In this document: positions 26,544 through 38,787 of the stretch, piece by piece
Layout of the letters: the number at the start of each line of letters is the position of its first letter
How positions within the stretch are numbered: the stretch's first letter is position 1
Assembly: GCA_014871385.1 (NCBI GenBank)
Contig: CM026423.1
Span: forward strand, 13,972,858-14,036,857
Source of the DNA: Ceratodon purpureus
Taxonomy: Eukaryota > Streptophyta > Bryopsida > Pseudoditrichales > Ditrichaceae
Direction: 5' to 3'
Length of the DNA: 64,000 nucleotides
Translations under genes and position numbers: made by a program
The notes under the pieces: generated by a model
What the model was told of the DNA's origin: nothing
What the model saw: only the letters and a program-made list of their open reading frames with translations
Database searches by the model: none

Positions 26544-26887
26544 CATTAGGGGAAATCTGGGGTCTCTAAAAGGCCTTTGAGTTTCTCACATGCCTAAAAT
26601 TTGGGGAAACTTGTGCACTTTATGTGCTGGCACCAATGGTGCCACGTGTTGCCAACAATGAATCTCGTGGGTCTAGCCAATGGCTGTCAGCAACGGCGTG
26701 TGCCACTGCTCGCAGCGCATTGGACAATGCTAGCAATAATGACGCTGTCAACACTGTAGCTCCTGACGCTATCAACGGGCAAGATATCCACCAATGGGAT
26801 TACTTAGAAAGGCATGCGTGGGCAACAAGTTCATCTACCTTGGGCTGTCTTACAAGGCCTTTTGGAGACCCCACATTTCTCCTAATG
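26544..26887. mobile_element. Putative MITE with about 35-bp imperfect inverted ends
   Basis: CATTAGGGGAAATCTGGGGT at 26544 continues to AAAAGGCCTT. Its near complement lies at 26854-26887 (AAGGCCTTTTGGAGACCCCA onward to CCTAATG). The ends agree at most positions over about 35 bases. No clear target duplication was found. The interior contains an 89-codon plus-strand frame without recognisable domains. An old Harbinger- or hAT-type relic is possible. Confidence 0.35.
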
Positions 26888-26969
26888 CCTTAGATATGGA
26901 AAAGACTTGGTCGTGGAGGCAACGCCCCCAGCGCCCCCTAGCCTCCGCCCAAATGTCCTCTCTATAGGC

Positions 26970-27407
26970 TCAAACAAGTAAAGTTGACGTAGGATGATTC
27001 GCCTCCCGCTCCTCTTCCTCCTCAGCCATACGTCTTCTTAGCTTCTTCAGCTCCTCCCTTTGCCGTAAGTGGAGGTAGTCAACTAGTTTATGCTCTAAAT
27101 CATGGGTGGAAGGCAACGTCATGATCACAAGTAGATTAGCCTCCTCCATCAACTTGTACTTACGCACGATGGCTGCAGCCATCATATAGATTGCAGCAAT
27201 TTGTGCGCGCAATGAACTCTCTAGTATCTTGGATTGCTTCAGCTTTTCTTTGGTGATTTTTGAACCAGATGGCCGTGAGCTGAAAAGCCCCCTCGAAACA
27301 CGTGGTAAACCTGACTCGATGATGCAGCATTCAAAATCTCCTAAATCGGTCGCTATCCCTTCTTCTTTGTAGCTGATGTTTGTTGTTTCTTGTGCACTGA
27401 CCTTCAT
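26970..27407 (-). CDS. Hypothetical 145-residue protein, probably transposon-derived or an exon
   Basis: The frame encodes a mixed helical protein ending in a strongly charged helix (EELKKLRRRMAEEEEEREA) and TSTLLV before the stop. No family is recognised. The composition looks more protein-like than neighbouring frames. Its position beside a MITE-like relic and the A-rich retroposon-like tail makes transposon origin plausible; the charged C-terminal helix is reminiscent of DNA-transposon accessory proteins, but this is only a resemblance. Confidence 0.3.
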   Translation of the reverse strand: MKVSAQETTNISYKEEGIATDLGDFECCIIESGLPRVSRGLFSSRPSGSKITKEKLKQSKILESSLRAQIAAIYMMAAAIVRKYKLMEEANLLVIMTLPSTHDLEHKLVDYLHLRQREELKKLRRRMAEEEEEREANHPTSTLLV

Positions 27408-27591
27408 TTCAACGAGGCACTTCCTTAACCATCAACTATACGTGCTAGAATGTGAATTCGTAATTTTAAGCATGCTTCAAACGGTATAGTTCTTCTGCGT
27501 TCTTCAAGACATCCAGAGTGCTACTACCACTTTGATTTGCATCGACACATTGCTGGTGCACTCCTATGAATTTAGCAACGTCATGCATTGG

Positions 27592-27670
27592 ATTTTTTTA
27601 TTTTTTTTTTAATTTTTTTTTTAATTTTTTTTTTTGTTTGTTTGTTTGTTTGTTTGTTTTGTTTTTTGTT
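27592..27670 (-). repeat. T-rich tract with (TTTG)n; possible minus-strand retroposon tail
   Basis: Three runs of T separated by AA lead into five or more TTTG units. Read on the minus strand this is an A-rich 3' tail, AAAC repeats then poly-A, as found at the end of LINE or SINE insertions. A TTTCATTGCAAAGA-like motif occurs beside it (27,690) and again near 27,998. No reverse-transcriptase coding sequence was found, so this would be at most a 3' fragment. Confidence 0.4.
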
Positions 27671-28191
27671 TTGAAACAAATGAAACAGAATTTCATTGCA
27701 AAGAGAAGGAAACCAAAAACCGCCCAACCACAGGTAGCCTGGGGGGGAACAAAACGAAAGGTTTGAGGTTGGGATTGATGATTGCCAGTTGTGCTGACTG
27801 GCAGAAATGGAAGATTAATCTGGCTGTAGCCACAGTAACTGAATGCGATGCCATATTTGACACACCTGAGGTCCCCAACATTGGCATTTCCGGAATATGT
27901 TGGGAATCTGCCATGTTTGCTCGTCACCTGGATTTATGGTACAACAGTACACCTCTTCAGTGATACAACAGTAACCTACTGTAGGATTTTCATTGTTTCA
28001 TTGCAAAGAATGCGATTGCACTAGAACACATTCCAGTCCAAAGCCTGCACAAATGTTTGTACAGCCGGCTCATAATTGAATCTAGAATTTACACCAGAAT
28101 AATTTACAATTTAAGAAACAAAAAGTAAAAGGATTAGGTGAAAGAGTTGAGGCCAATCTGTCTTTAGAATCCATAAATTTTGCAAGAGATT

Positions 28192-28219
28192 CACTAGTGG
28201 GAAAGGCCCTCCATTACAC
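28192..28219 (+). repeat. Left terminal inverted repeat of the CACTA element
   Basis: The first 16 bases are identical to the reverse complement of the right end; TTACACCG is conserved about 22 bases in. Nearby subterminal copies of GGTGTTCAT (28,237 and 28,300 regions) also recur near the right end. Confidence 0.93.
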
Positions 28220-29250
28220 CGGAGGATTACACCAGGATTCAGTCTCGGTGTTCATTCAGAATAGACGGGTTCTTCTGATTGGTCGAGGGCTGGTTCTGGT
28301 GTTCATGAATCTGCGGAATTTTTTTTCAGAACTAAGTTTGGCAGGGCCCTCCCCGCGTTATTGCAGCGCCCAATGGGAAAGCGTGTTTTATTTAGGGTGT
28401 ACAGGAACGTGCAAAGTTTACTCGATCGTACCGGGACTGTAATCAATCTGACAGTGACCAAGTAAATGGCAGTAACATCCGTGGACGAATCTGGGTTACA
28501 GATGAAATTCAGTGGATGAAAATCCCTTGTTTCGCCCTGTCCGTTACATAGTAACTCAAGTGCGGTAACTGGCTACGTAATTTCTCTTACGAGCCGGGTA
28601 TATCCCGAGGGGGGGAGGGGATCCGGTTATGTGGTGTACAGACCGCTGTCATCCCAGAGTGTAGGTTATCATTCGTTGCGAGTTCAATTATTCATACGTG
28701 TCGAATGGATTTTCTGCTGAAGAGGGATCGATTTCGTAGTGTTGCGATTAATGGAAGCATTGCCTCTTGTTTTGCATTTTCTCACGATAAGGACCTTTCT
28801 ATCTCTACGTTACTCTGATCTAATGGCAATACAGAACATCATCACTGTATAAAAATCGCCATTTCATGAAATCAAACACCACACACCGGAACTCAGGTAC
28901 TAAATTGTCGACAATCAATTCAGTACTGTCCAAAGTTCTACAGAAAGTATAGTTTCTGAAGTCGGGGACTGTCTTCCGGGTTCAAACTTAACCATTAGCA
29001 TCAACACAATCCAGATACTGGAGCGTTTCAAATGCTGAAGCATAGTTCTATGATAAACGAAATTTCTAAACAGATATTATCAAGCCTAGGTCCGGGGAGA
29101 CTGTACATTCTAATCAAAAAGGAAAAAAAAAAGAAACCTTGTTGTTTCCATCGCCCATTGAGAAAGGTCCGAAAGATGTCTGAGGTAAACAACCGTGGAG
29201 TAACAGTGTGCTTCTTTGGCCGAGTATTCACAACTGCTTCTCAGTGTCTA
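28220..29250. other. CACTA left subterminal region
   Basis: No gene. It holds short repeated motifs (GGTGTTCAT, ACACCGG near 28,882, GGGTATATCCC near 28,596) that probably serve as binding sites for the element's own TNPA-like protein; this is an inference from how En/Spm works. Confidence 0.5.
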
Positions 29251-30655
29251 TCATTTCTTCGCGTTTTCCAAGAAGTCCGTGAGAGCACTGAGATTAACCA
29301 AGTCGGTGTCTATCTGCACACAAATCTGGCGGTACTCGTCCTCGGCATCCTTTAATAATGCCCGGAGTCTCCCTATCATGGCGGTGTGGCGCTCTGATTT
29401 AAACTCCCACTCGACGAGACGGTTCCTTGCTGCCTGTACGTTTGCGTACCATGAGTTCACCAGTGCCTCGAAGTTGTGGATGACGTTGGTGTCTGCCCGC
29501 GCCTCTTGAATGCCCCCCTTGTCATTGCCGCCATACATTGCTGTAGCGAAGACCCTACGCGAACGCTCATACTCCTGAACCGCACGGTCGTAAGCAATTT
29601 GGCTGTCTCGAAGTTTCCGCACGAGTTCGTGAGCTCTCTCCTTCTCCTGGCTATACCGTGCCTTTCCTTTACTGACCGCGGCGTATGCACTGTGTCGACG
29701 TTCCGCCAATTTCCTCTGTTCCGCCTCCACCAACGACTGTATGCCCTCTCGTAATGCACTCAAACTTGGGAATATCTTCCTCACGGACAAGTCCACGTTC
29801 GCGGCACCTACACAGTTTAGGCAAGGACGAGTCCGGGTTGACGACTCCCCCACTTCCAGGTTCACCTTAACGTTGGCGCTCGCACCGTGCTTGGAGTGGG
29901 GTGCCATGGCCGCGGCGCTCTGTTCATGTTGTATTGCAGCACCTTCTTCAGTTGTTGCCAAATTTGGGACCAACGGTGCTTGAGTCATCTGGACGTGAGG
30001 AGGAACACGAGGTCGCAACTCCGGCGCATTGGTTGCGGCTGTTAAAATTGGCTGTACATTAAACAAGGAAGAGAGGATTAGTCGAGACATCGTTCAGAAT
30101 GTATCACTTCCCGAAGACAATGCACAATTCAAATTGCCCTAAAAGAAGAATACATGGCTGCAGAGCAAGTGTAATTAAATGGACATAACAATGCGGAAGT
30201 GGGGTAAGGAAAACCTCATCGTTGCTCGCGTCCGGAATTACTTTGATTAGAGGGGGAAGAGGACCGCCCAAATTCTCGAACTCTGGTAGAACTCGGGGGA
30301 TACCGTCGCGAGACTGGTGGGGGTGGGTTTTGATGAAAGCAAACTCTGCCCAATTGACATCTTCGCCTCTGGCTTCGGCAAGTAATCCACGCGCAAAGTG
30401 ATATGGCAGCACCGAATTCAGCGGCCACTGGATTTGATGGACTCGGATGAAGAGTTCCCGTGTGTATTCCTCGTATTCGGTGGATCCGTGACTATCAAAT
30501 GTGTACCCCGAATTGTATTTCGGGCCCCAGAACTGCGCCAATTGCTGCCGAGTGGGCATGAGTTCGTTCGGTGTGACGGTGGGAGTCACGCCAACATTGT
30601 TCAAGCACATGAAAGTCGCAAACCACTCAATCGAGCAAGTCTCTGGGCGGATCAT
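29251..30655 (-). CDS. CACTA-borne accessory protein with C-terminal coiled coil (413 residues)
   Basis: Two exons, 30215-30655 and 29251-30051, join in phase 0 with a GTTTTC donor and a TGTACAG acceptor. The first exon has a globular, Trp- and aromatic-rich region (MPTRQQLAQFWGPKY, then WPLNSVLPYHFARGL). After a Pro-rich linker, the last 180 residues are a long charged coiled coil (ERAHELVRKLRDSQIAYDRA and on) ending ENAKK. It lies wholly inside the transposon, on the same strand as the transposase. I do not recognise a family. It could be a captured host gene or a lineage-specific transposition helper. The donor site is weak, so the exon junction is less certain than the frames. Confidence 0.6.
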
Positions 30656-32510
30656 TTTCAGGGCCGCAGGGACTGCACGAGCAATCGCAGATACAGATCA
30701 AGGTGTTCCAAATATTGAGGTCGACGTCAGAAGCCCAATCCTTACACTGCGTGAGCGCTGGTGCCAACCTCCTTAAATCACAACGACGCAAGCGATTGTG
30801 GTTCCTAAAGCGTCCAAGACGAGAGCTGTGAGTGCCTAACGAGTACAGCAAATCCAGAACAGCTATCAAGCGAAACTCGCAGAAACTCTAAGTGCGAGCA
30901 ACGCCGAGAGATCCAAATACTCACAGCAACGAAAGGAGCGATTTGAGAAATGCACGATGCGAGAACGTATCAAAATGAAGAGCTCTTACCTTTATGTATG
31001 ATCAGATGGGGAGAAGATGGTGGCGCAAATTAACTTGGGGAAGACGCATGCAGCTGTATGATTTGACAGGTTCCCATGACGGCCATCGGAAATCATGATC
31101 GTGGAGGCTCGGAAAAGACTGATTGTTATTGACGAAATGACGTTTCAGGAGGGTGGTACTCCACGATCATGGCCTCTCTTCTGCAGAACATAGCATTCTG
31201 TCAAGTCAGTATGAACCAACAAAATCGGGAGCATCCAGATATGATCTTCATGTGTTAATTCGGATCTTTTGGCTAATCAACAACACTCGTGACATGGTAA
31301 GGCATTAATGAAGTAAAGAAATTAATCTACTTAGTATATTACTATGAATGCAAAATGGTAAAAATGTAATACATGGATCAACTTCATCATATAATCTTTG
31401 TTACAGATGGACATGAACATTGCTATGTGATCATGATGGAAATCTAGGGAGGTTCGAGCACATATGTGTACTGAAAAGATACACTTTAGGCCACACCATA
31501 AACTCACACGCAGTATCCACATTTGTAATAACAAACTGGAAACTCTGTGCCATTATATTCGAAATGCTCAAATCGTGCACTCGGAAAGCATGTCGAACCA
31601 GCACTGGTATCTCGGCATAAGTACCTGAGTATGGTCAAGGGAACAGATATCAGCAAATTGGGTCTCACAAAAAACATTCCCAAGGTCGGCATTGCAGGGG
31701 TTCCACACTGCCAACTGCGGACAGGAAATTCTGAAGGTAAGAGGCCACCACTTGAAATGTTCAACATACATGTACTAATAGGTAACTATGAAATTGGGGT
31801 GAGACAGCGGTCTCAAAAAAATTGTTATTTGACGCTCTAATTTCAAATGAATATACATGTTAATAAATGACTGTATACCGACCAAGGCTCTTCGGTAAGA
31901 AACCTCAAGTCTAGACAGTACGATTACTAAAACACTAAGTCATCAACAGTAGTAAAGTAAAAAACTGATCATCGACCACTCACACGATAATCTCTAATAA
32001 TCCTTAGAAGACCATGTGCATGACGAGCAGGGCTCAATGGGAAGACAGATGACCTCGGACTCTGATTCCTTACCAGATAAGCAATACCGTTTTTCAAGTC
32101 ATGGAAATTGATCTGGGCGAGCCAACAACTAAAGACGGTTGTGATCCATGAATGCGCGGGGTGAGAAGTATGTGTCAGTGGACACAATGAGTAAAATACA
32201 TATAAGCTTCCAGACAGTCCGTATGCTGAAGGATAAACTTAACGCCTGGATGATGACAGTATTGAGGGGACGGGTAGAGCGATTATTGCTAATCCTTATA
32301 AAATAAACCTGCACTGAGCAAGACCATGATTGGTGTGAGTACCTCGATGAATCAAATTGGATAATGCGCAAAAGCTAAATTACACACAATACTGTTTGCA
32401 CTACACAATCAGAAATTTAACGAACAAAGCTGATGGAATAAACAGTACCTGGGTCACCAATTCATGGAAACTAACCTGTGCACGTCTTCGGACTTTTAAC
32501 ATTCGAAATG
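30656..32510. other. Within CACTA element; no gene resolved
   Basis: Short frames occur on both strands (for example minus 31,504-31,767 and 31,969-32,187) with moderately protein-like composition. None has a domain or matched splice sites. They may be unresolved 5' exons of the 29.3-30.7 kb gene or 3' sequence of the transposase transcript. Confidence 0.35.
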
Positions 32511-35500
32511 TTACTCAACGTACTGTATGTCCACGGCGTCCTCAAATTCGTCGTCATCCAGATGGCGATCATCGTCAGCTTCTTCCTCGTCCAAAACAAA
32601 AGCATTGAACTGTTCTGCTGGGACAGTTTCGGCATGCTCTTCTGCTACTGGATTCTGAGATGTTGAGGCTCTAGATTGTGAGCGCATGCTCAGAGTAGGG
32701 CGGATTGACCCAGGGGCACCGAATACAAGGACCTCCTGTTCACCTTGTATCCTCTTGCTGCGAGGGTCATGGCGCAATACTACCCTCCACGCTGGGTCAA
32801 CTGAATCGGCAATAAAAAACACTTGAGAAACAGTACTTGGATAAACGAAGGGATTGTCCTTATCACGAAATTCTCTTGAGGAATAGTGCACTGTCCAAAA
32901 TCCATAGGAGTCCTTTTTGACCACACGCCGTCCTTGATCGATTGATCTAATCCAGGAACCCTCCATTACCACACAATTGAACTCTAGGTATTGGATCAAT
33001 AAAATACTCTTCAGTATCCCTACATCAATTTCAGTACAAGTCTGGGAAGGAGGGATAGTAGCGATACCGCAATCAAATGCAACTGTAGTGGGAACTGTCT
33101 CACTATTACAGGTATAGTGGCAGCCGTATGCCCACATGGCGGAAAAACTCCATGCATGATCAGAGGGAGGGCAGTGGAGGGAGTCTAACTCCTGGGAGAC
33201 GGGGAAACCTTCATCTTTCAACTCACGGACATGGGAGTTAATCCATGCAGCGAAGCTCGGGAATGGCGTCGCTAGATGGGCAGGGTACTGAATTGGAGTT
33301 CCAGGAGTCCTGTTCAGTGTGCTCGCATATTCGACCCTTCTCTGCTTGAAATTGCTTTTTTGAACTGTCCACTCTCTGCATAGTTTCGGAAAACATATGT
33401 GTGTTACTGTTGGTGTTGTGACTCGTTTGAGAAATCTATCGTAAGTACAGACTGATCAATAGGCATTCAAAGATGAATAAGTATAAACTGTTTCTATAGT
33501 GCAGATGAGCAACTGGAAATTTAAATAGCACTGCACAAGGAATGGTTCAGAAAAGTACCCAAGTAGCTCCTCAGTATGACACGAATGTTTTAACACATAG
33601 TCATGGATAAAATCAATTTCTCTCTCTGTAAGCCTCTTCGGCTTGGGCTTCCCGATTAAACACTCTCCGGAGTCTTTGAGTTCCTCCTCAGGGTCCCAAA
33701 CTCTGCTGCGGCTATGCTCGTACAACTCGAAATATTCCGTGCAAAATCCGAGACTCTCATCTATCATGTACCCAATAGCCATTCCTGCTTCTGGTTTGGA
33801 CTTATCGCGAACGTATTTTGTAAGAACCCCTAAATATCGCTCAATAGAGTAGCACCATCTTGCATGAACTGGCCCACACACTTCTATTTCGTCTACGAGG
33901 TGCACAATTAGATGAGTCATAATATCAAAAAAACCAGGGGGGAAATTTATCTCCAAGAGACATAATACTTCTGCTGCAAGGGTCCTAAGAGTAGGAATTT
34001 CTGATGTTCGTATGACCTTTGCACAAATTCGTTGAAAGAAATTTCCTAACCTTATTATTGTCTCCCTCACGCTGCGTGTAAGGAAATTTCGTATTGCCGC
34101 AGGCAAGATTTGCTGCAGCAATACGTGATGGTCATGACTCTTCAATCCGTTCAGTCGACGTTCCCCAATATGCTTCGTGAGAGTGCCACTGAATCCGCTT
34201 GGTACTTTCGTAGAAGACACCAATGCAACGAATTCTCGCTTCTCCCTTTCGCTGAACACGTATGGAGCCTTCGGTTTCACGTAATTCCCTGCACGAGTCT
34301 GTACTAAGTGGAGTTCAGGCATAACGCCTGCATGCTCCATATCCCTCCGTGTCTCCATTGTGTCTTTGTCACCAAACAGATGTTTCAGAATATTATCACT
34401 TACATTGCGTTCTATGTGCATAACATCTAGTGTATTTCGAATAGGTAATTCCTGCAGATTCACAGAAACCATGTGTCAGAATACAGACCCTTATGGACTT
34501 TGGCAAAACAGGGTCCTATCATGCAACACCGCAGATATAAAATCTGCTTCTCCCGCGACCAAGTCTAAGCAGACCGTATGTACAAGGCAAAGACTCTATC
34601 TGGTGATTCAAACTGACCAGTAACGTTAGTGTCCCCCACTTAACTAATTGCATCGAGCTGTTCGCATAGTGGTGACTACGGTTCTCAATTCATGTCGTGG
34701 CCATTCTATAACTCCTCTTATTTCCCGAACTTTAAAATTGCTGAACTTAATTATGCATAATCCAGACAACGCGAAGACCCAACCAATGAACCCACGAAAT
34801 CAAGCCATATAATCCTATCCCATGCATTACCCAATCCCCAAACACTGGTAAACCTCCAGTCCAACACATGATTCCCACATGTTATCATACAGCAGAGGCG
34901 ACACCAATCCATCCCCAAAAATTGACACTAATTCCCACCTGCACTCCCCATGTGAATCCAGAAACCACCCCAGCCACAAGACCATCGCAGAATCACGTTA
35001 TCTGGCTTCTTAATTGGCGAACTTTAACATCAGCATGGTCGAGTATGCAAGCAATCGGGACGACCAATTCCGACAAAATTCACCTACTTTGTCTATGTGG
35101 CCATACAGTGGTAGCTGTTCCGTAAGCAAACAAAATCAAACGAAACTTTCACGAATACCGAAACCGTGACACTGCGAAAACAGGAAAAGTTTAATATCAA
35201 AAGGGGACTAACCTTCCAATACGGAAGCGAGAATAAAGCAGAGACCCTCTTGATCCCGAAGAGCCTGGCCGGATCAGACGCAGCTGGAGATGCACCAAGA
35301 GCCACCCAGCTTTCACGAAACTGACCCCAGCGTAGAATGTCTGCTGCGGTTGACTTGACAGGGGGGGGTCTTCTCTCCGCTGTACCAGAAAATTCCGTCC
35401 TGGATAACCTCCATTGATGATCACAGGGAAGGAATCGTCTGTGTTGCGAATCATACACATTTTTCTTTAGGGATAAAGAACGACGAGAAATTGTGTTCTC

Positions 35501-37161
35501 GCCACATATGGGACACCCACGGTATCCTTTAGTGACACAGCCGGCTACAATCCCATAGGCTGGGAAGTCATGCATTGTCCACATAAGAATTGCTTTCATG
35601 GTAAACCTAGAACTGCCCTGGTACATTGAAGCATCATCCGTCTCAACACCTTGATGCCATAGAACTTGCAATTCCTCTAACAACGGCTGTAAATAAACAT
35701 CAAAATTCTCTCCAGTCACAGATCGTTTCCCTGGAATTATGAGACTTAACATTATGAAATGTTTCTTTGTCGTCATCCACGGGGGCAAATTGTAGTTAAG
35801 GATCAGCACGGGCCAAGTACTCCATGTCGACCTTTTGATAGAGAAAGGATTGACTCCGTCTGTTGCTAGCCCCAATCTTAAATTCCTATCCTCACTCGCA
35901 AATTCAGCACTCCACTTCCAATTAATAAACTTCCATTGATATGAGTCTACCGCTCCCCTCATCACCCCGTCTTCACTGCGATGGCGCGCATGCCATGTCA
36001 TATATGACGCTTGAACAGGAGTACTATACATCCTTTGCAAACGGGGTATTAGGGGGAAATGCCTAAGTACCTTGATAGGAACTTTGGATTTCCCTACCTG
36101 TTTGTACCTAGGAGCATGACATTTAGGACAGTGGCTCAAATTACTGTACTCGTCTCCTCTGAAAAGGATACACGTCTTGGGACCTGAGCAGCAGTGGATG
36201 GTTTCGTAGGCCAAACCGAGCTGATTCAAGACTTTAGAGGCATGATATTCATTTGGTGGTAAGGAATTCACGGAAGGCAACATGCTCTTACTTAAAATTG
36301 AAAATACCTCATCCACCAGCATGTTCGAGGCTCCATGCGTTCTGAGGCAGTTGAGCAGAATTAGCGTGCCTCCTAGTTGCGTCAGATTAGAACCTGCAAA
36401 CAATGGGGTTCGGGCACTCTCCTCGAGCAATTGTTGTCGGGTGGGAGGTAGCTGCTCCATGGCGTGTAAATCATCATCCGCCATGTCCTCGTCACCTGGA
36501 CATGGCTCTTCGACAGCTTCAGGATCGTCTTGGCGTTGAGTTTGTTCCGTCGCTTCTTCCCGAAATTGACCATCGTCACCGTCTGCTTGGGCTCCCTGTT
36601 CAGCTCCGCCATCCGGCATATCTTCCCGTACATTACCAAGCTGCGCTACCAGGCCGTCGTACATGTGCAAAGTATGGTTCACGAGTCCCGGCATATCCAT
36701 ACCATCATCCAGGGTTTGTCTTCTATTTCGCTCAATGACTCTTTCCCTCACTCCGTATTCTTGCACGATATCCGCGTCCCATTCATTATCTGATTCATCT
36801 GGATCAAAACCCTAACAACCATCCAAGCCGCACAAATTCAGTTGCGAACTGCCACTTATACAACTGTGCAAAATTCAAGCCGTGTGTTAAGTTAAATAGC
36901 ATTGCAGTGACAATGTGAAAACCTACGACGTACCTGAGTTGATCCGCGATGAGCAGGATGCCGCCCATACAGTCCCAAGTGTTGTCGCACGACCTCCCTG
37001 TACCGCAGCGACCGATTCTCACCTAGACAGACATTGCATGGACACACTCGTTTCGGAGCTCGTGTCCTATCAGATAACAACTCTTCTCTGAAAAGAAGCT
37101 TACAATCACGTGCTTCCTGTCGAGCTCTATCCCGAAGCGGCAATCTCCTCTCGCCCGCCAT
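32511..37161 (-). CDS. TNP2-type CACTA transposase
   Basis: Four exons (36934-37161, 35213-36811, 33559-34451, 32511-33375) join in phase to give 1,194 residues. Residues 38-68 carry the N-terminal transposon-associated Cys motif (RVCPCNVCLGENRSLRY). Exon 2 holds the Tnp2 core: a zinc-like HCPKCHAPRYK, HFPLIPRLQRMY, MRGAVDS, GLATDGVNPF, TMHDFPAYG and GCPICG; the Asp residues of the last-named DGVNPF and HDFPAYG blocks are the conserved acidic positions of the family. The exon 2/3 junction rebuilds LPYWK-ELPIRNTLDVMHIE. Exon 3 is DUF4218-like (GLKSHDHHVLLQQILP, VHARWCYSIERYLG). Exon 4 is DUF4216-like (VVKKDSYGFWTVHY, DNPFVYPSTVSQVFFI) with an acidic tail. No stop or frameshift interrupts it, so it may be functional. 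It would act in the nucleus on the CACTA ends. Confidence 0.93.
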
Positions 37162-37559
37162 AGTCGAAGCTCTTGCGTGTGTAACCCACAAAGTACATGA
37201 TACAACGGTAGCACGAGATTCAGAACTCCAACTGATAGGACACGACTGCACTACACAGCACCCAGTTACAGCATACATAGATATCATCGACGCGTACATG
37301 TTCGATGAAAATATTGGATGAAAATGGTGAAGACCGTTCTGGACGCCTGAACAGTGTAGGAATACGTGCATTCAAGGATCAAACCTCGTATATATTATAA
37401 ACTTACGAAGTAGACACTGCAATTTTCAATTGCACGCCAGATCATTCAAATTCCATCTACCTATAGTTTTCCACTGCAGGTTGTCCTATCCGTCCGATAA
37501 ATAAAGCTACCTGTTGGAGATACCTACTGTTCAAATGAGCACTGTAATTCATCATCCCT

Positions 37560-38690
37560 TCAGTTTTGAATTGGTACTCTCTCGTAGAGAGGGATTGTCC
37601 GTAAATTGCTGGACACTCCATGTGCATATTGGACGTGGAATATAATCCGAAATAGAAGCAGCAGTTGTGGTCTTGATATTCCAAAGTTTCGAAGGAGCAG
37701 GTGCAGAACGAGCATGGACACTGAGGAGTCAAACAGACTGCGCATCCAAGTGAGGTGCCTGTCCCAGACATAAACTCCATTTGGCGGAACTTGTTCAATG
37801 CACCATTCGCACTGTGGATCGCACTTCATCAGCGACTGGATGCCGAGGTAGACCGATACATCGTAATCAGCCGTCTCCAACGGCGGCATGTCTCTGTACA
37901 TATCATCGCTCTCTTCAAAGATTCCTTGCTTCTCTAGGTCAGGCATGTTGTAATGCAATGCAGTCTCCCGTTTCCCGAGACTCTCTTCTGCTGCCTCATC
38001 ATCCGAGTCTACGGATCCCCTCATTGCCCATTGGTCGCTCTCATGGCGTGTAAGACTTAACAGGTAAGACCCATGATTCGACGTTGAACTGAACATACTT
38101 TCCAGACGCGGTAACAAGGGGAAATGCGTCAAGTTCGCAGTGTCATGTGGTCCTTCAGTGGCACCCAGAGACACAATAGTCCCCTGAGGTGTCAAGGGAT
38201 CGCCACTGCTCAAAACCGTCAATGGACTGACCTCGTGACAATCACAGGGCTCATCAACAGGGCAACTGCTTCCAAGAGTAGCCGTTGTGTTGGCGTAGTC
38301 TGCAAATAACCCCGCAGATAATGATCAGTACTATACCATTTCAATTAATTTTCAGCTCTAACATGTTCATAACACGAGATACGAAGAAGGGCTAAACGAG
38401 GTCATACCGAAACCTTCTTCCTGGATAAATCTTCTACGAGAAACCTCTCCGTTGAAAGAGGGATCCTCGGCCAGGACCCTCGGAACAATATTCGACGTCT
38501 CGATTGTCAATATCTGACCCTCATCATGAGTCTCGCGTACCCCGTGTTCTGACTCCACATCGCTACTTGAATCCATTCCGTTTAGTACAGACGACCAGTC
38601 CCCGAAATTCCAAATACTCACAATGTTACCCTCGGAGTCGACTCGACTGAATCCGTAACGAACCGACGTGTTCGGACTATAGCAATCCAT
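37560..38690 (-). CDS. CACTA accessory gene with a diverged copy of a transposase segment
   Basis: Two exons, 38408-38690 and 37560-38299, join in phase 1 (GTATGA donor, TTTGCAG acceptor) to encode about 340 residues. The second exon contains HFPLLPRLESMF followed by a variable stretch and AMRGSVDS. This repeats the order of HFPLIPRLQRMY and MRGAVDS in the neighbouring transposase. Cys clusters flank it (CPVDEPCDCH, CDPQCEWC). Near 37,560-37,798 a second frame is also open and reads CLTPQCPCSFCTC, so the true C-terminus is uncertain: either a frameshift or an alternative exon. It lies just upstream of the transposase on the same strand and could be read as its 5' exons, but no splice path linking them in frame was found. 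Confidence 0.5.
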
Positions 38691-38787
38691 CGCTCAAGTA
38701 CCTATGCAAATAAGTACTACAGCTTTATCTAGTTCAGTGAGAGCGATCAATCGTAACTTTCTGCAAAAACCAAATATCTCTCCACTC

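Noticed and set aside
27598..27963. 109-codon frames on both strands near the T-rich tract
   Set aside because: Much of each frame is encoded by homopolymer and TTTG repeats; the remainder has no recognised domain.
35197..36793. Plus- and minus-strand frames overlapping the transposase core
   Set aside because: The main minus-strand frame contains the TNP2 motifs; the others are shadows.
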